DNA of 64,000 bases from Vreelandella salicampi (GTDB lineage Bacteria > Pseudomonadota > Gammaproteobacteria > Pseudomonadales > Halomonadaceae), in assembly GCF_013415105.1 (NCBI RefSeq), contig NZ_JACCDF010000002.1, positions 62,001-126,000 on the forward strand. Reading direction: 5' to 3'. Positions 6,888 to 16,363 of this stretch are shown here, in pieces; position 1 is the first letter of the stretch; each line of letters begins with the position of its first letter. The notes beneath the pieces are model-generated. The model did not search any database. It had not been told where the DNA came from and worked only from the letters and a program-made list of their open reading frames with translations. Position numbers and translations under genes: made by a program.

Positions 6888-9841
6888 CGCTCGGCATCGA
6901 CGGTAATCACCACCCGCACGGCGTCTAACCGCAGGCGGGTGTTTTCGATGGCGTCGCTAAGAGCGGCTCGCTCGGCTTTTAGCGCTTGAACTTCCGTGTC
7001 GCGTACCGCCGGGTTGTGCTCGGCCAGTGCCGTTAAGCGGGCAAGCTCGTTATCGAGTTGGGCGCGCATGCGGGTTTCTGCGGCTTCGATGATGCTCGGC
7101 AGCTCGCGCTCGGCTTCACCTTCGCCCTGGGTTAAAAGCGCGCGCAGCTGCTCGTGGCGGCTTTTGATCAAATCCCGCGCCATCGACTTGTTGACTTTCT
7201 GCACGTTCTTGGAAAGCCCGGTGAACGAGATTTTGTCGGTCAAGTTGGCGCCGGACTCATCGAGCAGTACGCGCACCGCTGTCGGCGGTAGAAAGCGGTT
7301 CAGGTGCAGCCGTTTCGGCGCCGGGCAGTGGGTACGGAACACCAGTTCCGCCATCAGCCGTCCGCTCGGAATGGCCGGGTGGCGAAGTAGCGCCAGCGCG
7401 CTGTTACCCATGGTGCCGTCGATCACCCGCCCCATCATCTCGCGCAGCAGCGGGTGCTCCCAGGAGAGGCGCTGAATATCGTCGCGGGCGAGCGCGACAT
7501 CGCGGCGGTAAGTGGCGGAAAAGCCCTCTTCGCCTTTTGCCAGCCCCGGCAGCCCGTCGAGCATTTGCTGGCTGGGCGAGAGCAGCATGACGTCTCCGCC
7601 TAAGTCTTGGCTATCCACGCCGAAAATATCCAGCGCGCGCTCGACAAAGCGCGGTAACGCCTTGTCGTCGTCCAATTCACTAACGGCGTCGATCACCGCT
7701 TTGGCGCGGGCTGGGCGGCAGGCGTTAAGTTCGAGCAGGCGGTTGCGCCCGGCATCCCGCTCGGCAAGCTTGGCCGAGAACATTTCGCGAGTTTCTTCGA
7801 CGATCTCCGTGAGCATCTCGTCGTCGAGCAGCGCATCGGCGAGGGCGTCGCCAAAGGCATCGAACAGGTCGCTACCGACGCCGTGGGGCGCGCTGAACGC
7901 GTCCATGCCGTCGTGGTACCAGCGCAGCAGGCGCTCGCCGGGGCTGCCTTCGAAGGTGGGCACGTGAATCTCAATGGCGTGTTGCTGACCAATGCGGTCG
8001 AGCCGGCCAATGCGCTGCTCAAGCTGATCCGGATGCTGGGGCAAGTCGAACATCACAAGGTGGCGGCAGAACTGGAAGTTGCGCCCTTCCGAGCCGATTT
8101 CCGAGCACACCAGCACCTGGCAGCCGTCCTCTTCGTCAGCAAACGCGGCGGCGGCGCGGTCGCGCTCGATCAGCGAGAGGTCTTCGTGGAACACCGGGGC
8201 GTGGTAACCCCCCAGCACGCGCAGGCCCTCGGCGATGCCCTCGGCGGTTTCGCGGTGGTGGGCGATCACCAGTACCTTCTCAAGCCCTTTTTTATTGGCA
8301 AAGCCGCTTTCGCTGTCGTCGCTGAGTTTTTCTAGCAACCAGTTGATACGCGGGTCGATGTGCCACCAGTCCTCGGCGTTGAGCGGGTCGTTGGAGAGCT
8401 CGCGGTACATGGCGTCCGGGTAGATCAATACATCCGGGTGATCCATACCGGTTTCGATCAGAAGCTCATCGAGGTAGTCCTCGTCGCGCGCCAGGCGGCG
8501 CACCACGCGGCGATAGGCCGAAGGCAGCGCCAGCGGCACCGGGTGATAACGCCGCTCGGGGAAGCCGCCCACGTGGCGGCGACTGTTGCGAAACATCACC
8601 CGCCCGGTGCCGTGACGGTCGAGCAGGGCATCGCGAAGCTGCACACGGGCGGCGTCGTGTTGTTCCGCGCTGGCTTCGAGGTTGGTCAGCGTTTCGAGCA
8701 GCGCTTGGCTATCGCGATCATCCGCGACGGCATCCACTTTGGTGCGCGCCTGCGTATCGCCGGGCAAGGCGTCTAGCGCATCAATGGCGCCGGCGACCTC
8801 GACGTAGTGGCGCTCTTCTTGTTTAAAGCGTTCTAGGTCATGGTAGCGCTCGGGGTCGAGCAGGCGCAGACGGGCAAAGTGGCTTTTTAGGCCCATTTGC
8901 TCCGGGGTGGCGGTGAGTAGCAACAGCCCGTCGATTTCGGCCGAAAGGCTCTCCACGCATTGATACCCGGCGCCGCTGCCTTCTTCGTGCCAGTCGAGGT
9001 GGTGCGCTTCATCGACAATCAATAGATCAAAGCGGCTTGCCAGCGCCTGCTCTTGGCGCGCGGGGTTGGCAAACAGCCAGTCTTGGCTGCCGAGAATCAG
9101 CTGGCCGCTGCCAAACGGGTTGTCGCTGCCGTGGGCTTGGCTCTGGCTTTCATCGAGCAACGTGACGCTAAGCGAGAAGCGGCGCAGAAGCTCCACCAGC
9201 CACTGGTGGGTAAGGCTATCCGGTACCAAAATCAGCGCGCGCTCGACGCGGCCAACGAGCAGCAGGCGATGAAGAATCAGCCCGGCTTCGATGGTTTTGC
9301 CCAGGCCGACCTCGTCGGCAAGCAGTACGCGCGGGGCGTGGCGGCGGGCAACTTCATCGGCAATGTAAAGCTGATGCGGGATCAAATCGATACGCGGCCC
9401 GGAAAAGCCTAGCGCGCTGTGCTGTTCGATGCGTTGATGGTGGTGCAGGGTGCGAAAGCGCAGATCGAACCAGTCATTGCGGTCGACTTGGCCGGTCAGT
9501 AAGCGATCACGCGCCTGGTCGAACTGCATGGTATCGGCAAGCTTGGCTTCGGGCAGCTCGCGGACCTCGCCGCTGTCGTCTTGGCCGATGTAAGTGATCA
9601 GCCCATCATGCTCTTTGCTGTCATCGACAAGCATCTGACAGCCATCGGCAGAGAGAATGCGGTCACCACTGCCAAACTGCACGCGGGTAAGCGGTGCCTG
9701 GCGGGTGTTGTAGGTGCGGGTTTCCTGGCTGGCACTGAACAAAATCGTCACACTGCGGGTGTCGCAGTTAAGCACGGTGCCAAGCCCAAGCTCAGCCTCG
9801 CCGTCGCTGATCCAGCGTTGGCCGGGAGAAAAGTCGCTCAT
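6884..9841 (-). CDS. rapA: RNA polymerase-associated ATPase RapA (HepA)
   Basis: RapA is a Swi2/Snf2 ATPase that binds core RNA polymerase and recycles it after stalled or post-termination complexes. The 985-aa protein has N-terminal Tudor-like domains (residues 1-105), the Walker A region DEVGLGKTIEAG (GLGKT at 179-183), the DEAH box in LLIVDEAHHLDW, and the second helicase lobe with SEIGSEGRNFQFCRHLVMFD and QRIGRLDRIGQ. A long C-terminal RapA-specific region follows, with a charged helical end. Length is close to the Escherichia coli protein (968 aa). It lies 125 bp downstream of the thioredoxin-fusion gene on the same strand and may be read from there or from its own promoter. Confidence 0.96.
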   Translation of the reverse strand: MSDFSPGQRWISDGEAELGLGTVLNCDTRSVTILFSASQETRTYNTRQAPLTRVQFGSGDRILSADGCQMLVDDSKEHDGLITYIGQDDSGEVRELPEAKLADTMQFDQARDRLLTGQVDRNDWFDLRFRTLHHHQRIEQHSALGFSGPRIDLIPHQLYIADEVARRHAPRVLLADEVGLGKTIEAGLILHRLLLVGRVERALILVPDSLTHQWLVELLRRFSLSVTLLDESQSQAHGSDNPFGSGQLILGSQDWLFANPARQEQALASRFDLLIVDEAHHLDWHEEGSGAGYQCVESLSAEIDGLLLLTATPEQMGLKSHFARLRLLDPERYHDLERFKQEERHYVEVAGAIDALDALPGDTQARTKVDAVADDRDSQALLETLTNLEASAEQHDAARVQLRDALLDRHGTGRVMFRNSRRHVGGFPERRYHPVPLALPSAYRRVVRRLARDEDYLDELLIETGMDHPDVLIYPDAMYRELSNDPLNAEDWWHIDPRINWLLEKLSDDSESGFANKKGLEKVLVIAHHRETAEGIAEGLRVLGGYHAPVFHEDLSLIERDRAAAAFADEEDGCQVLVCSEIGSEGRNFQFCRHLVMFDLPQHPDQLEQRIGRLDRIGQQHAIEIHVPTFEGSPGERLLRWYHDGMDAFSAPHGVGSDLFDAFGDALADALLDDEMLTEIVEETREMFSAKLAERDAGRNRLLELNACRPARAKAVIDAVSELDDDKALPRFVERALDIFGVDSQDLGGDVMLLSPSQQMLDGLPGLAKGEEGFSATYRRDVALARDDIQRLSWEHPLLREMMGRVIDGTMGNSALALLRHPAIPSGRLMAELVFRTHCPAPKRLHLNRFLPPTAVRVLLDESGANLTDKISFTGLSKNVQKVNKSMARDLIKSRHEQLRALLTQGEGEAERELPSIIEAAETRMRAQLDNELARLTALAEHNPAVRDTEVQALKAERAALSDAIENTRLRLDAVRVVITVDAER

Positions 9842-9966
9842 GGTGCCTCAAAGGATGCTAGAAACGGGTCAACGACCGCCGAGTGGGTGGCCCGGCGGTT
9901 AGTGGGGCGGGGGATTCTAACGCAAAGGGGCTGGGGGATTAAGCGCTTGTCGCGTTAATCGGGTTT

Positions 9967-10770
9967 TCATTCGTTAAGCCACTGATCCAACTGCGCGCGG
10001 GTGAGCTCGCCCACGTGCTGGGAAAGCGCGCGGCCGTCGCCGTCAAACAAAACCGTGGTGGGTAAGCCGGGGGCGTCGAATGCCACCATCAGCTGTTGGT
10101 TCGGGTCGCGTAGCGCGTAGCGGAAGTCGAGCTCCTGTTCGTCGAGGTAGCGGGTGATGGAGAGTAAATCTTCGCCCTGGTTGGCGACGACGACGGTGAT
10201 GCCCTCGCGCTCGGCGGCGTCGGCAAGCAGCGGCATTTCGCGCAGGCAGGGCGGGCACCAGGTGGCCCATAGGTTGACGATGATTTTGCCCTGGCCATCG
10301 GCAAGCGCGGGCAAGTGCACCGTGTTGCCGTCAAGGTCTTCTAGCGCGACCTCAGGTAAGGCCGTTACCGTGCTGCCACCGCCAAGCGGTGAGAGTGTGA
10401 CGAGCACCAGCCACAGGCTGGAGGCGCCGATAAGCAGCGCCATCGCCCCGCCCATCGCGATGAGCCGCTCGCGCAGCGCCCAGGCGCTCCAAATAAGCCC
10501 CGCGAGCATGCCCCATAGGCCATGATACCCCGGCTGCCAGAGCTTTATGGCGTCCCACGGGGCGGCGGCATAGCTCTCGGCGTTGAGGGCGATATGCCCC
10601 ACGCGGGCGCCAATGAGCCAGGCAATCATTAGCCCGGTAAACCAACGCTGGTAAACCGGCTTGGGTAGGCCGAGTAAATAGCGCGCAGCGATGATCAGCA
10701 AAAGCGCACTGGCAAAGGCGTAAAGGCGCGGTAGAGACAGCAGCACAGGGCCTAAGGCGATAGCATTCAT
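9967..10770 (-). CDS. TlpA-like thiol:disulfide reductase fused to an Lgt-like membrane domain
   Basis: The 267-aa protein has two parts. Residues about 1-125 form four or five hydrophobic helices with GARVGHIALN and PGYHGLWGMLAGL, which recall the membrane core of prolipoprotein diacylglyceryl transferase (Lgt). It is too short to be a complete Lgt, and the catalytic function is probably lost. Residues about 138-267 are a thioredoxin/TlpA domain with the redox motif WCPPC (C172-C175) and a cis-proline in GLPTTVLF. The domain probably faces the periplasm and reduces or exchanges disulfides. The gene diverges from the small membrane protein at 10845 and precedes rapA. Similar fusions appear in Pseudomonas; the partner is unknown. 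Confidence 0.8.
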   Translation of the reverse strand: MNAIALGPVLLSLPRLYAFASALLLIIAARYLLGLPKPVYQRWFTGLMIAWLIGARVGHIALNAESYAAAPWDAIKLWQPGYHGLWGMLAGLIWSAWALRERLIAMGGAMALLIGASSLWLVLVTLSPLGGGSTVTALPEVALEDLDGNTVHLPALADGQGKIIVNLWATWCPPCLREMPLLADAAEREGITVVVANQGEDLLSITRYLDEQELDFRYALRDPNQQLMVAFDAPGLPTTVLFDGDGRALSQHVGELTRAQLDQWLNE

Positions 10771-10844
10771 GGTTATCCTAAATAATCGTTACACTAGAGG
10801 CTGATACAAACCCTATCACGCCATCACATACATTCGGAGACATT

Positions 10845-11078
10845 ATGCCCCAGCCAACTTTTGATCCGTTGCGGGCGCTGGCGATTGGCTCGCAGGCGAT
10901 TGGGCTGATGGTGATCATCACCTTAGATACCGTGCTACGTGATGCCGCCCGGCCCTGGCAAGGCGTGACGCTAGCCGTGATGTTGGCATTTGCGCTGGGT
11001 ATTGCGCTTATGCGGCTTTACCGGCGCAACAAAGCACGCAAACGCCAAGCCGAACGCGCTCAGGAGGAGGACGGATGA
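10845..11078 (+). CDS. Small two-helix inner-membrane protein coupled to the DASS transporter
   Basis: I do not recognise a family. The 77-aa product has two predicted membrane helices (about residues 13-30 and 40-57) and a strongly basic, then acidic, cytoplasmic-type tail (RRNKARKRQAERAQEEDG). A Shine-Dalgarno GGAG lies shortly before the ATG. Its TGA overlaps the ATG of the transporter by 4 bp (ATGA), so the two are translationally coupled and probably stoichiometrically linked. A role as small accessory subunit of the carboxylate transporter, in the manner of small TRAP-type subunits, is possible but only inferred from linkage. Confidence 0.7.
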   Translation: MPQPTFDPLRALAIGSQAIGLMVIITLDTVLRDAARPWQGVTLAVMLAFALGIALMRLYRRNKARKRQAERAQEEDG

Positions 11079-12538
11079 AGGATGTCGCACGGACAAAAGT
11101 GACGCTAGGGCTCTTTCTAGGGCCGCTTATGGCCGTGTTGCTTTTGCTGATGGAGGCGCCCGCGGATATGCCGCCTGCCGCCTGGAGTGTGGTCGCGCTG
11201 ACGGCATGGATGGCGGTGTGGTGGATTCTGGAGCCGGTCCCGATGGCGGTTACCGCGCTGCTGCCGGTAGCGCTTCTGCCATTGCTGGGCGTGGGTGATA
11301 TCAGCGAGGCGGCGGTGCCTTACGCTAATCCGCTGATTTTTCTCTTTCTGGGCGGCTTTATGCTGGCGGAGGCGATCCAGCGCTGGAATTTGCACCGGCG
11401 TATCGCGCTGGGTGTGCTGTCGGTGGCGGGTAAGCGGCCCGATCACTTGGTGGCGGGCTTTATGGCGGCGACGGCCTTTCTCAGCATGTGGGTGAGCAAT
11501 ACGGCCACGGCGGCACTGATGGTGCCGATTGGCATGTCGGTGTTGGCGCTTTTGGAACGTGACGAAGAGCTAAGTGTCGAGCAACAGCGTGCGCTTTCGC
11601 TGTGTATGCTGCTGGGGATTGCCCTTGCGGCAAATATCGGCGGCATGGGGACGCTGATCGGCACGCCGCCCAATGCGTTATTGGCCGGGTTTATCGGCGA
11701 TAACTACGGCATCCAGATCGGTTTCGCCCAGTGGATGCTGGTCGCCATTCCCCCGGCGCTGCTTATGTTGGTCGCGGCCTGGTGGCTTTTGACCTTTAGC
11801 ATTTTTCCGGTATCGCACGCCCCGCTGCACGGTATCAGCGCCATGTTGAGCCAGCAGTCAGAAGATTTAGGCAAGATGAGCAACCCCGAAAAGCGGGTAG
11901 CCGCGGTGTTTGCGTTAGTCGCGGTGGCGTGGATTACTCGCCCACTGCTACAGGACGTGACAGGGCTAACGCTCAGCGACGGTGGCATTGCCGTGATGGG
12001 GGCGCTGCTACTCTTCGTTGTGCCGGCGCGCTGGCGTCAGCGCCAGTTCTTGCTTGATTGGGATAGCGCGAAGAATTTGCCCTGGGGCGTGCTGCTGTTG
12101 GTGGGGGGCGGCTTGAGCCTGGGAACCGCGATTGAAAGCTCAGGGCTTGCGGCTGTGGTCGCCAACGGGCTGGCGGTGTTCGGCAGTTGGCCGACGTGGG
12201 CGATGATTTTGATGGTGGTGGTGATCGTGATGTTGATGAGTCACGTCACCAGCAATAGCGCTACGGCTGCGGCGATTTTACCGCTGACCGCCGCGCTCAC
12301 GGTGAGTCTCGATGCGAGCCCGTTGCTGCTGGCGATACCGGTGGCGATGGCCGCCTCGTGCGCCTTTATGCTGCCCGTGGCCACGCCACCTAATGCGGTG
12401 GTGTTCGGCAGCGGCAAAGTCAGTGTGATGGATATGCTGCGCGCCGGGGCGGTGATGAGCGTTATCGCTGTGGTGATGATTTGTCTGGCCATGTTTGCGC
12501 TTGCCATGCCGATCTTGGGCTTTGGCTGGGCGGCATAG
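11075..12538 (+). CDS. DASS-family sodium:dicarboxylate symporter (SLC13-like)
   Basis: This 487-aa polytopic membrane protein carries both signatures of divalent anion:sodium symporters. The first is SNTATAALMVPIG (near residue 147) with IGTPPNALLAGF. The inverted-repeat counterpart is SNSATAAAILPL with VATPPNAVVFGSG. These SNT-type motifs bind sodium and carboxylate. Substrates of the family include succinate, malate, fumarate and citrate; which one applies here cannot be told. It overlaps the preceding small membrane protein gene by 4 bp. The following gene, an ABC binding protein, is separated by 142 bp and probably has its own promoter. Confidence 0.9.
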   Translation: MKDVARTKVTLGLFLGPLMAVLLLLMEAPADMPPAAWSVVALTAWMAVWWILEPVPMAVTALLPVALLPLLGVGDISEAAVPYANPLIFLFLGGFMLAEAIQRWNLHRRIALGVLSVAGKRPDHLVAGFMAATAFLSMWVSNTATAALMVPIGMSVLALLERDEELSVEQQRALSLCMLLGIALAANIGGMGTLIGTPPNALLAGFIGDNYGIQIGFAQWMLVAIPPALLMLVAAWWLLTFSIFPVSHAPLHGISAMLSQQSEDLGKMSNPEKRVAAVFALVAVAWITRPLLQDVTGLTLSDGGIAVMGALLLFVVPARWRQRQFLLDWDSAKNLPWGVLLLVGGGLSLGTAIESSGLAAVVANGLAVFGSWPTWAMILMVVVIVMLMSHVTSNSATAAAILPLTAALTVSLDASPLLLAIPVAMAASCAFMLPVATPPNAVVFGSGKVSVMDMLRAGAVMSVIAVVMICLAMFALAMPILGFGWAA

Positions 12539-12680
12539 CGCGTGAGCATGGCAGACGATAGCGTTAAAAGCGGTGATTTGTATTTTTGCCGGTTTGGTTC
12601 CAAATTGTAAGTGGGTCTTTTTATTATAAAGCCCTAATGCGGGACATTTAGGGGTCCATTTATCGGGAGTACCAAATAAC

Positions 12681-13889
12681 ATGATCAATAAACGCATACT
12701 CGCCAGCGCCGTGGCCGTGTCTTCGCTGGCCTTAGCGGGGGTGGCCAACGCTGAAGTGAAAGTGGGGTTTTTAGGGGGCTTCACCGGTGGGATTGAAAGC
12801 TTAACCCCGCCGATTTTCGATGGCGCGCGCTTGGCCGTGCAGCAAATCAACGCGCAAGGCGGCATTTTAGACGGGCAAGAACTGGTCATGCCGTCGGGGG
12901 ATACGACCTGCTCTGACGCCTCGGCAGCCTCGAACGCCGCTGACCGTATGGTGAACACCGAGCAGGTGACGGCTATCGTGGGCGCGCTGTGTACCGGCGC
13001 CACGATTGCGGCGGCCAACAACGCCGCCATCCCTGGTGGCGTGCTGATGGTATCGCCCGCCTCGACGGCGCCAGCGGTCTCTGAGCTAGACGATAACGAC
13101 CTTGTCTTTCGCACCGTACCCTCGGATGCGTTTCAGGGCGAAATGCTAGCGAAGCTTTTGTTGGATAAAGGCATCGATTTCGTCGCTGTCACCTACGTCA
13201 ATAATGATTATGGCCGTGGTCTTTCCGAGGCGTTCGTTGACGCGTTTGAAGCCGGTGGTGGCACCGTGGCGGATAACCTCGGCCACGAAGATAATCGGGC
13301 TGACTACCGCGCGGAGCTCGGTTCCCTTTCGGCGACCGGTGCCGATACCTTAGTGGTGCTGGCGTATGCCGATACTTCTGGGCAAACGGTGATGCGCCAG
13401 GCTTATGAGAGTGGGATGTTCACTCAGTACGTCGGCGCAGACGGCATGGTAGGGGATAGCCTGGTCGACGCGATTGGTGCCGATGTACTCGACGGTATGA
13501 TCGCAACGCGGCCGGGTAGCCCTGACCTGCCGGGCTCCGATATCTTCAACGCCGCCGCAGAAGACGCCGGTTTTGATCCTAGCGCGGTATTTGCCGCCCA
13601 GGCGTATGATGCGGCGTTTCTAGTGGCTCTGGCGATTGAACAAAACGGCAGCGCCGAGCGCGAAGGCCTGAGTGATGCCCTGCGGAGTGTAGCAACCGCC
13701 CCGGGTGAAGTGATCTTGCCCGGTGAGTGGGAAAAGGCCGTCGAGTTGATCGCTCAAGGCGCTGAGATCAACTACGAAGGCGCTTCGGGCACCCACGAGT
13801 TTGATGACAACGGCGATGTGCCAGGCGTTGTGGTGGAAATGACGGTGGAAGACGGCAGCTTTGTCAGCAAGGGCTTGGTCGATCTCTGA
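12681..13889 (+). CDS. ABC transporter substrate-binding protein, branched-chain amino acid type (LivJ/K-like)
   Basis: The 402-aa protein begins with a signal peptide (MINKRILASAVAVSSLAL, cleavage likely after ANA at about residue 24). The mature part follows the type I periplasmic binding fold: VGFLGGFTGGIESL, DGARLAVQQINAQGG, a GALCTGATIAAANNA ligand-loop region and FAAQAYDAAFLVALAIEQ. It delivers a small polar solute to the permease encoded by the convergent livGFHM cluster; branched-chain amino acids, amides or urea-like compounds are possible. GGGAG stands before the ATG. Unlike most liv clusters, the binding-protein gene is on the opposite strand from its permease genes, and the two meet at a shared terminator. 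Confidence 0.9.
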   Translation: MINKRILASAVAVSSLALAGVANAEVKVGFLGGFTGGIESLTPPIFDGARLAVQQINAQGGILDGQELVMPSGDTTCSDASAASNAADRMVNTEQVTAIVGALCTGATIAAANNAAIPGGVLMVSPASTAPAVSELDDNDLVFRTVPSDAFQGEMLAKLLLDKGIDFVAVTYVNNDYGRGLSEAFVDAFEAGGGTVADNLGHEDNRADYRAELGSLSATGADTLVVLAYADTSGQTVMRQAYESGMFTQYVGADGMVGDSLVDAIGADVLDGMIATRPGSPDLPGSDIFNAAAEDAGFDPSAVFAAQAYDAAFLVALAIEQNGSAEREGLSDALRSVATAPGEVILPGEWEKAVELIAQGAEINYEGASGTHEFDDNGDVPGVVVEMTVEDGSFVSKGLVDL

Positions 13890-13931
13890 TTACGGCCTGC
13901 GCCGTGGTTATTAACCGCGTTTAGCACACTA

Positions 13932-13986
13932 AAAACCGCTCCCACATGCCACTCCCACACACATGGCATGGGGAGCGGTTTTTTAC
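13932..13986. terminator. Bidirectional Rho-independent terminator between the binding-protein gene and livM
   Basis: A long near-perfect stem is formed by AAAACCGCTCCCACATGCCA and its partner TGGCATGGGGAGCGGTTTT, with a T-run on the plus strand and an A-run at the other side that serves as a T-run for the minus strand. It separates the convergent genes ending at 13889 and 14036. Confidence 0.9.
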
Positions 13987-14035
13987 GTGGCGTCATTGCC
14001 GATGGTGGCTGATAGCCAAGACGGTCACAAGTGGC

Positions 14036-15343
14036 TCAATCGTGGTGGCGTATCTTTTCCGGTAGCAGCCCTTTGGGCGCGAAGCGCAACACTGCGGTAA
14101 TCAACACACCAATCACCAATACCCGTGCCTGCAAGGCTCGGCTATCCATATTGCTAGGGGCATCCCAGCCGAAGGCGCCTTCACCAAACGTGACGATCAG
14201 CTGCATCAACCAAAGCGCCATTGGCCCCGACATGATCCAGATGATGTACACAGCCACCGCGCCGAAAATTGTCCCCAGGTTGTTGCCCGGTCCGCCGAGG
14301 ATCACCATGACCAGCACCAGGAAGGTGTGGTTGAGGGGCAGATAGCCGTTAGGGTCAAACAGGCTGTTGAACGATGTCAGCATGCCGCCGCCGAGGCCCA
14401 TCAAAATACAGCCGAGGACGAAGATTTCCAAACGCCGCCGGTTGATATCCTTCCCCATGGCCGCTGCGGCGACTTCGTTATCGCGAATGGCGCGGATCAT
14501 ACGCCCCCATGGCGCGTGATAGGCGCGGTGGAGCAAAAAGAAGAGCACGGCAATCACCACCGCAGTCATCGACAAGTAAAGCGCACGCGCAAGCGTAAAC
14601 CCAACCTCAGAGGGGCCGGGGGTTGGCCACGGCAGCGGTGATACGGTGGCGGTGCCGCGGGTCAACCAATCAGAGTTTTTCAAAAACGCTTTGATGATCT
14701 CAGCAATGCCCAAGGTGGCAATGGCGAGATAGTCGCTGCGAAGCCCCAAACAAATATGGCCGATGAAATAACCCACACCGCCGGCGAGCGCCCCACCGAC
14801 GATCCAGCCGACCCATGCAGGTAAGCCAAAACCCCCGATAAAGCCAGCGCGTGACTCAATCTCGCCGGTGACCTCACGCAGCAGGCTAATCACGACGAGA
14901 TAGAGGATCAGCCCCACCACCACAGCAATCACCGTGCGCAGCGTCTTTGGAACACCCAGGCGGTCTAACCGCGTGACGCCTATCACCACCAGCGTGGCGG
15001 CAATGGCGTAAAGCAGTACGCGTCCGAGCTCGCCGGGCAGCTCAGTTCCCCAGAAAGCATCGTTGATCGGCACGCTAAAGAGCATGGCGCAGAAACCGCC
15101 TAAGGCCACAAAGCCCATCACACCGGCGTTGAACTGCCCGCCATAGCCCCATTGAATGGTCAAGCCCAGGGCTAAAATGGCGTAGCAGGCCGCTTCGACC
15201 AGCATCCGCGTGCTGTAGGCCGCGCCCATGGCCGCATAGACCCCCAGAACGGCGAGCATCAGCGCGGCAAAAAGCAACACTTCGCGTAGCGGGAAACGCG
15301 AGGGAGCGGCGACCAGATCTTCTCGTTTAGGCTGTGTGCTCAT
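14036..15343 (-). CDS. livM: Branched-chain amino acid ABC transporter permease LivM
   Basis: The 435-aa inner-membrane permease has the LivM pattern: QWGYGGQFNAGVMGFVALGG near residue 65, GLRSDYLAIATLGIAEIIKAF in the middle, the ABC-coupling EAA-like loop (MIRAIRDNEVAAAAMG) and the C-terminal VILGGPGNNLGTIFG. An insert of extra membrane segments around residues 120-180 makes it slightly longer than the Escherichia coli protein. It pairs with LivH to form the pore. The start codon shares one base with the LivH stop region (15343), so translation is coupled. It is the last gene of livG-livF-livH-livM. Confidence 0.92.
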   Translation of the reverse strand: MSTQPKREDLVAAPSRFPLREVLLFAALMLAVLGVYAAMGAAYSTRMLVEAACYAILALGLTIQWGYGGQFNAGVMGFVALGGFCAMLFSVPINDAFWGTELPGELGRVLLYAIAATLVVIGVTRLDRLGVPKTLRTVIAVVVGLILYLVVISLLREVTGEIESRAGFIGGFGLPAWVGWIVGGALAGGVGYFIGHICLGLRSDYLAIATLGIAEIIKAFLKNSDWLTRGTATVSPLPWPTPGPSEVGFTLARALYLSMTAVVIAVLFFLLHRAYHAPWGRMIRAIRDNEVAAAAMGKDINRRRLEIFVLGCILMGLGGGMLTSFNSLFDPNGYLPLNHTFLVLVMVILGGPGNNLGTIFGAVAVYIIWIMSGPMALWLMQLIVTFGEGAFGWDAPSNMDSRALQARVLVIGVLITAVLRFAPKGLLPEKIRHHD

Positions 15344-16347
15344 CAGATCACCTTACCTTTGAACAACCCGGTGGGGCGCCATATCAAGATAGCGACAAGA
15401 ATAAAAAATGGCACCACAATTTTGTACTCGGTGCTGACGAACGCGAGGTCGGTAGGCAGCTCAAGCCACGCAGGGAAGCTATCGCGGAAGGGGCGCAGGA
15501 GAATATTCCAATTGAATACCGCTAGTGATTCGGCAAAACCCACCACGAAACCGCCGGCAATGGCTCCATAAGGGTGGCCGACCCCGCCGACAATCGCTGC
15601 GGCGAAAATGGGCAGTAGCAGAAAGAAGCTCAAATCCGGTTTGAAGGTGACATCCAGCGACAGCAGCGTACCGGCAATGGCCGCGAGCCCCCCGGCAATA
15701 ACCCAGGTAACGGCGACGATTAAATTGGTGTTGATGCCTGACGCTTGAGCGAGTTCGGGGTTATCCGACATGGCCCGCATGGCTTTGCCCAACCGCGAGC
15801 GGTTTAAGAATAGATGTAGGGCAATCACGGCCACCAGGGTAATAACGAATAGGTAGAGTTGCGGCTCGGTGATTACCACCGGCACACGCACATCTTCAAA
15901 CGGCAGCGCCAGGCGAAATATCTCTTTGCGATCATCGACATACAGGCTTTGTCCGCCAGTGCCAGCGAACAGACGAATCAAGCCCTGCAGAATCAGCGTC
16001 ACGCCAAGCGAGCCAATGACCATGACAATCGGTTTGACGCCATGGGCGCGCAGAGGCTTATAAAATACCTTATCGATACCGACGGCGAGGGCGGCGGTAA
16101 GCACCATTGCCAGCGGCAGCATGATAAGCGCAGTAGGTATGCCGATGCTGGCCCCGGCGGCAGGAAACGCCGTGGAGAGCAGCAGCACCATCAAAGCGCC
16201 GAATGTCATCACATCGGCATGCGCGAAGTGGGCGAATCGCATAATGCTGAAGATCAGCGTCACGCCCACCGCCCCGATGGCGTAGATGGAGCCGGACACG
16301 CTGCCAGCGACCACCACGTTATTAATAAAGAAAACCAGTTCGTTCAC
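15343..16347 (-). CDS. livH: Branched-chain amino acid ABC transporter permease LivH
   Basis: The 334-aa protein has about eight membrane helices and the LivH hallmarks: GSIYAIGAVGVTLIFSIMRF near the N-terminus, FAHADVMTFGAL, the cytoplasmic coupling loop GKAMRAMSDNPELAQASGI and the later GGVGHPYGAIAGGFVVGFAE. It forms the translocation channel with LivM. It begins 16 bp after livF ends and abuts livM. It is somewhat longer than Escherichia coli LivH (308 aa), mainly through added segments near the C-terminus, where DSFPAWLELPTDLAFV precedes the last helix. Substrate is set by the periplasmic binding protein, so leucine/isoleucine/valine specificity is not certain. Confidence 0.92.
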   Translation of the reverse strand: MNELVFFINNVVVAGSVSGSIYAIGAVGVTLIFSIMRFAHFAHADVMTFGALMVLLLSTAFPAAGASIGIPTALIMLPLAMVLTAALAVGIDKVFYKPLRAHGVKPIVMVIGSLGVTLILQGLIRLFAGTGGQSLYVDDRKEIFRLALPFEDVRVPVVITEPQLYLFVITLVAVIALHLFLNRSRLGKAMRAMSDNPELAQASGINTNLIVAVTWVIAGGLAAIAGTLLSLDVTFKPDLSFFLLLPIFAAAIVGGVGHPYGAIAGGFVVGFAESLAVFNWNILLRPFRDSFPAWLELPTDLAFVSTEYKIVVPFFILVAILIWRPTGLFKGKVI

Positions 16348-16363
16348 GCGTTTCTCCCTCGGG

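Noticed and set aside
12278-13114. 278-codon minus-strand frame across the DASS gene end and the binding-protein start
   Set aside because: It crosses a promoter region and two well-supported plus-strand genes.
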